From positions 999,920 to 1,063,919 of the forward strand of contig NZ_JAOWKZ010000001.1 in NCBI RefSeq assembly GCF_025751495.1: a stretch of DNA of 64,000 nt, given 5' to 3'. The position numbers were made by a program, and so were the translations under genes. The number at the start of each line of letters is the position of its first letter. Position 1 is the first letter of the stretch. Shown piece by piece: positions 61,207 to 64,000 of the stretch. This stretch comes from Albidovulum litorale. Lineage in GTDB: Bacteria; Pseudomonadota; Alphaproteobacteria; Rhodobacterales; Rhodobacteraceae. The notes under the pieces were generated by a model. It was given only the letters and a program-made list of their open reading frames with translations. It searched no databases and had not been told where the DNA came from.

Positions 61207-63126
61207 TCAGGCAGACGGTTCGGGCTCCAGCCCGCCGCCCTTCGGCGTCTTCGGCTTCTTGGTTTTCGGGATCGCGGTCAGCGAGGGCGCCGGGCTGCCC
61301 GTGTCCGGGCTGTCGTCGCCATCGTCACCGCTCTTTGGCGCATCGCCGCGGATGACCCGCATCATGTCCTCGCCCGTCAGCGTCTCGAATTCCAACAGGC
61401 CCTGGGCAAGGTTTTCCATCTCATCCCAGTGATCCTTGAGGATCTTCTTGGCGCGATCATAGGCCTCATCCACCAGACGGCGTACTTCCTGATCGATCAG
61501 TTCACGGCTTTCGGCCGAGGCGTTCCACGAGGATTGCGCGCCGAGGAAGCTTTCCTGCGTCGCGGTGTAGTTGATGTTGCCAAGCTTGTCGGACATCCCC
61601 CACTGGCTGACCATCGCGGTGGCGAGGTTCGTCACATGCTGGATATCGCTGTAAGCGCCGTTGGTGACATTCTCGGCCCCGAAAACCAGTTCCTCCGCCG
61701 CCTTGCCGCCCATCGCCGAGGCGAGTTTCGACAGGGCCGCCTCACGCGTCAGGCTCAGCTTGTCGCGTTCCGGCAGGTAGAATGTGACGCCCAATGCCCG
61801 GCCGCGCGGGATGATCGTGACCTTGTGGACCGGATCATGCTGCGGCACATGGATGCCGACGATCGCGTGGCCGGCCTCATGATAGGCGGTCAGCTTCTTT
61901 TCATCCTCGGTCATGACCATCGACCGGCGCTCCGGCCCCATCATGACCTTGTCCTTGGCCTTTTCGAAATCGTCGAGCGTCACGAACCGCTTGCCCACAC
62001 GTGCTGCCAGCAGCGCGGCTTCGTTCACGAGGTTGGCGAGGTCCGCGCCCGAGAAGCCGGGCGTGCCGCGCGCGATGATGCGCAGGTCGACATCGGGACC
62101 GAGCGGCACCTTGCGGGCGTGAACGCCGAGGATCTTCTCGCGACCCTTGATATCGGGGTTCGGCACCTGCACCTGCCGGTCGAAACGACCGGGGCGCAGC
62201 AGCGCGGGGTCCAGAACGTCCGGCCGGTTGGTGGCCGCGACGATGATGATGCCCTCATTGGCCTCGAACCCGTCCATCTCGACCAGAAGCTGGTTCAGCG
62301 TCTGTTCGCGTTCGTCATTGCCGCCGCCATAGCCGACGCCGCGCGACCGGCCAACGGCGTCGATCTCGTCAATGAAGACAATGCAGGGCGCATTCTTCTT
62401 GGCCTGTTCGAACATGTCGCGGACCCGGCTCGCGCCCACACCCACGAACATCTCGACAAAGTCGGAGCCCGAGATGGTGAAGAAGGGCACGCCTGCCTCG
62501 CCCGCGATGGCACGCGCGAGAAGCGTCTTACCGGTGCCCGGAGGACCGACCAGCAGCGCCCCTTTCGGGATCTTGCCGCCGAGGCGAGAGAACTTCTGCG
62601 GGTTGCGCAGGAATTCGACGATCTCTTCCAGTTCTTCCTTGGCCTCGTCGATGCCCGCAACGTCGTCAAACGTCACCCGGCCATGCTTTTCGGTCAGAAG
62701 CTTCGCGCGTGACTTGCCAAAGCCCATGGCGCCGCCGCGACCACCACCCTGCATCCGGTTCATGAAGAAGATCCAGATGCCGATCAGGACGAGGAAGGGC
62801 AGCCACAGCGACAGAACCGAGAAGAAGCCGGATTGCTCCTGCCGTTCGGCCTTCACGCTGATATCCTTCTCGATCAGCCGCTCGACCAGTTCCTCGCCTT
62901 CCGGCTTGATCGTGACATAGGTCGTACCGTCCTTGGTCTGGACCTGCACCTGTTCACCGTCGATCACGACCGCGCTGACCTCATCGGCGTCGACCTTCGC
63001 GAGGAAGTCGGAATAGCTCAGCGTCCGCGAGTTCATCGTCGACTGTCCGTTGCCAAACAGATTGAACAACGCCAGGATCAACAGAAACAGCACGACCCAG
63101 AAGGCGATGTTGCGCGCGTTACCCAC
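61207..63126 (-). CDS. ftsH: ATP-dependent zinc metalloprotease FtsH
   Basis: The product is 639 aa. Membrane segments at 7-24 and 104-122; Walker A G194-PPGTGK200-T; SRH region about 290-320; zinc site H416-EAGH420. It degrades misfolded membrane proteins and short-lived regulators such as RpoH. The start is the GTG at 63126 (protein [10 protein letters not shown]): GGAGG lies 6 nt upstream, whereas the GTG at 63141 has no such site and adds five non-conserved residues. It follows tilS on the same strand, as is usual in this group. Confidence 0.97.
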   Translation of the reverse strand: MGNARNIAFWVVLFLLILALFNLFGNGQSTMNSRTLSYSDFLAKVDADEVSAVVIDGEQVQVQTKDGTTYVTIKPEGEELVERLIEKDISVKAERQEQSGFFSVLSLWLPFLVLIGIWIFFMNRMQGGGRGGAMGFGKSRAKLLTEKHGRVTFDDVAGIDEAKEELEEIVEFLRNPQKFSRLGGKIPKGALLVGPPGTGKTLLARAIAGEAGVPFFTISGSDFVEMFVGVGASRVRDMFEQAKKNAPCIVFIDEIDAVGRSRGVGYGGGNDEREQTLNQLLVEMDGFEANEGIIIVAATNRPDVLDPALLRPGRFDRQVQVPNPDIKGREKILGVHARKVPLGPDVDLRIIARGTPGFSGADLANLVNEAALLAARVGKRFVTLDDFEKAKDKVMMGPERRSMVMTEDEKKLTAYHEAGHAIVGIHVPQHDPVHKVTIIPRGRALGVTFYLPERDKLSLTREAALSKLASAMGGKAAEELVFGAENVTNGAYSDIQHVTNLATAMVSQWGMSDKLGNINYTATQESFLGAQSSWNASAESRELIDQEVRRLVDEAYDRAKKILKDHWDEMENLAQGLLEFETLTGEDMMRVIRGDAPKSGDDGDDSPDTGSPAPSLTAIPKTKKPKTPKGGGLEPEPSA

Positions 63127-63205
63127 GGGAATCCTCCACACGTAATTCTGCCGCCACGGCGCACCGTGCGGGTTCCTCCCTAAAATAGAGATAAAGAGGC
63201 CGGGT

Positions 63206-64000
63206 TCAATGCGATATCAGGAATGAGCGAAAGCCTGCGACGATTTCCGCACCCCATCCGTTCGAAAACCCGGCCAATGGGGCCGAAATCAGTGTTTCGT
63301 CGCGCCAGACGGCAGGGGAAACGACCAGCGCCGCCCGCGAAAATCCGATCTCGCGCCCGTCCGGGCATTGCCTGAGTCCCGCTGACCCCAAGGCCCGGAC
63401 GGTCAATCCAGCCTCATGCGGCCCCGTAAGCCGCCAGCGATTGTCCCAGATCGCGTCGGTTTTGCCTTCCATCCCGCTAACGGCCTTGGGTTCACGGGTC
63501 AGGCGCACGTCATTGCCCCGCACCGCCAGCTTGCAGCCCCAGAGCGTGGCGTCCCGCCGTTCCCGAACCGCAGCCTTCAGCCGCTGAACGGCGTCGCCGC
63601 GAGGCGGGTAGTCGGCGCCGGACAGCCATTGCAGCGCCGCGACCAACAACCGTCTGGCCACTTCAGGCGCAAGGCGAAGGAATTGCTCGCGATCGAAGAT
63701 TACCTCGCCGCCAGCTTCTCGGGCCACCCGGTCGGCCGCTGCCATTGTCGCCTCGGCCACGACCTGACGCGCCTCGGCCAGGTTTTCCGCAACAGTGGCA
63801 AGGTCCGAGACTGTCACCCCGAGCGGAGCGAGCGCCTGCAACGCCTTGCGCGCCTTTACCCGTGTGTAGCGATCATCCTCGTTCGTCGGGTCCTCGGCCC
63901 AATTTACGCCCCGGGCGGTCAGCAGGTCGCGCAACGCTGCCCGCGTCATTCCAAGAAGCGGGCGCATCCAGACAATACCCGCGTCAATCCAGCTTGGCCG
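63206..64000 (-). CDS. tilS: tRNA(Ile)-lysidine synthase TilS, C-terminal part (cut by window edge)
   Basis: 264 residues are visible. [31 protein letters not shown], then [18 protein letters not shown] (the post-catalytic block in TilS) and a C-terminal domain ending [15 protein letters not shown]. The ATP-binding SGGxDS motif lies outside the window. TilS makes lysidine at tRNA-Ile position 34 for AUA decoding. It is followed by ftsH after 80 nt. Confidence 0.92.
   Translation of the reverse strand, partial: RPSWIDAGIVWMRPLLGMTRAALRDLLTARGVNWAEDPTNEDDRYTRVKARKALQALAPLGVTVSDLATVAENLAEARQVVAEATMAAADRVAREAGGEVIFDREQFLRLAPEVARRLLVAALQWLSGADYPPRGDAVQRLKAAVRERRDATLWGCKLAVRGNDVRLTREPKAVSGMEGKTDAIWDNRWRLTGPHEAGLTVRALGSAGLRQCPDGREIGFSRAALVVSPAVWRDETLISAPLAGFSNGWGAEIVAGFRSFLISH

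Noticed and set aside
61183-62712. A 509-codon open frame opposite ftsH
   Set aside because: Antisense to a certain gene, His/Arg-rich composition typical of shadow frames.
1-64000. Mobile elements, prophage, defence islands, tRNA or rRNA genes
   Set aside because: No transposase, integrase, phage structural gene, restriction or CRISPR gene, tRNA-like cloverleaf or rRNA signature was seen; gene content and composition look like stable chromosome.

Overview
The window is GC-rich, densely packed chromosomal DNA. It most likely comes from a member of the Rhodobacterales (Rhodobacteraceae-type Alphaproteobacteria). This rests on the rplS-rpmE-mipZ block, a MipZ division-site ATPase, a tilS-ftsH pair whose FtsH starts [10 protein letters not shown], a complete Caulobacter/Rhodobacter-style tad (cpa) pilus cluster, and a moxR-DUF58-DUF4159 block. 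No rRNA, tRNA, CRISPR array, insertion sequence or prophage is visible. Both edges cut genes: a P-type ATPase at the left and tilS at the right.

Positions 1-9500 hold stress and repair genes. On the minus strand are the start of a cation P-type ATPase, a phasin-like protein, a beta-lactamase-fold serine hydrolase coupled to a CDF metal transporter, an AlkC-type alkylation-repair protein whose ribosome-binding site lies in a perfect inverted repeat, and a secreted peptidoglycan-binding protein. Divergent from these are an ECF sigma factor and a translationally coupled VWA membrane protein. A LysR regulator and a cupin follow as a divergent pair. Positions 9500-16700 hold an Hsp20 gene with a heat-shock promoter and a possible RNA thermometer, two tandem trypsin-like proteases (one frameshifted), the glcDEF glycolate oxidase operon with a TTGGT/ACCAA operator, and two small unknown genes.

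Positions 16800-26300 contain the overlapping moxR / DUF58 / DUF4159 / membrane-protein operon, a divergent DUF1285 gene, rplS-rpmE behind a strong promoter and long leader, and mipZ. Positions 26500-37500 contain an RND efflux pair with a DUF2892 gene preceded by a CATTC-N8-GAATG operator of the SqrR/BigR type, rimO, dgkA, a YigZ-type protein, an M48 lipoprotein, a HAD-UbiA fusion that may make a decaprenyl-phosphate pentose, and a lytic transglycosylase.

Positions 37550-49420 are the tad pilus locus: three flp pilin genes (two encode an identical protein), cpaB, cpaC secretin, an OmpA-like lipoprotein, cpaE, cpaF, tadB, tadC, two TPR lipoproteins and cpaA prepilin peptidase. Cytoplasmic ATPase and switch proteins (CpaE, CpaF), the inner-membrane platform (TadB/C), the outer-membrane secretin with its pilotin-like helpers, and the peptidase that matures Flp are all present, so the locus looks functional. 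A membrane glycosyltransferase-like protein and an unusual winged-helix/AAA ATPase flank it.

Positions 51000-64000 are housekeeping genes: an Lhr-type helicase and PdeM nuclease (ligase-associated repair), a PaaI thioesterase, folD and fhs (one-carbon metabolism), a MOSC protein, tam, ftsH and the end of tilS. At least three genes (rimO, a 78-aa unknown, the helicase) have a promoter -10 element about 7 nt from the start codon, suggesting leaderless mRNAs.
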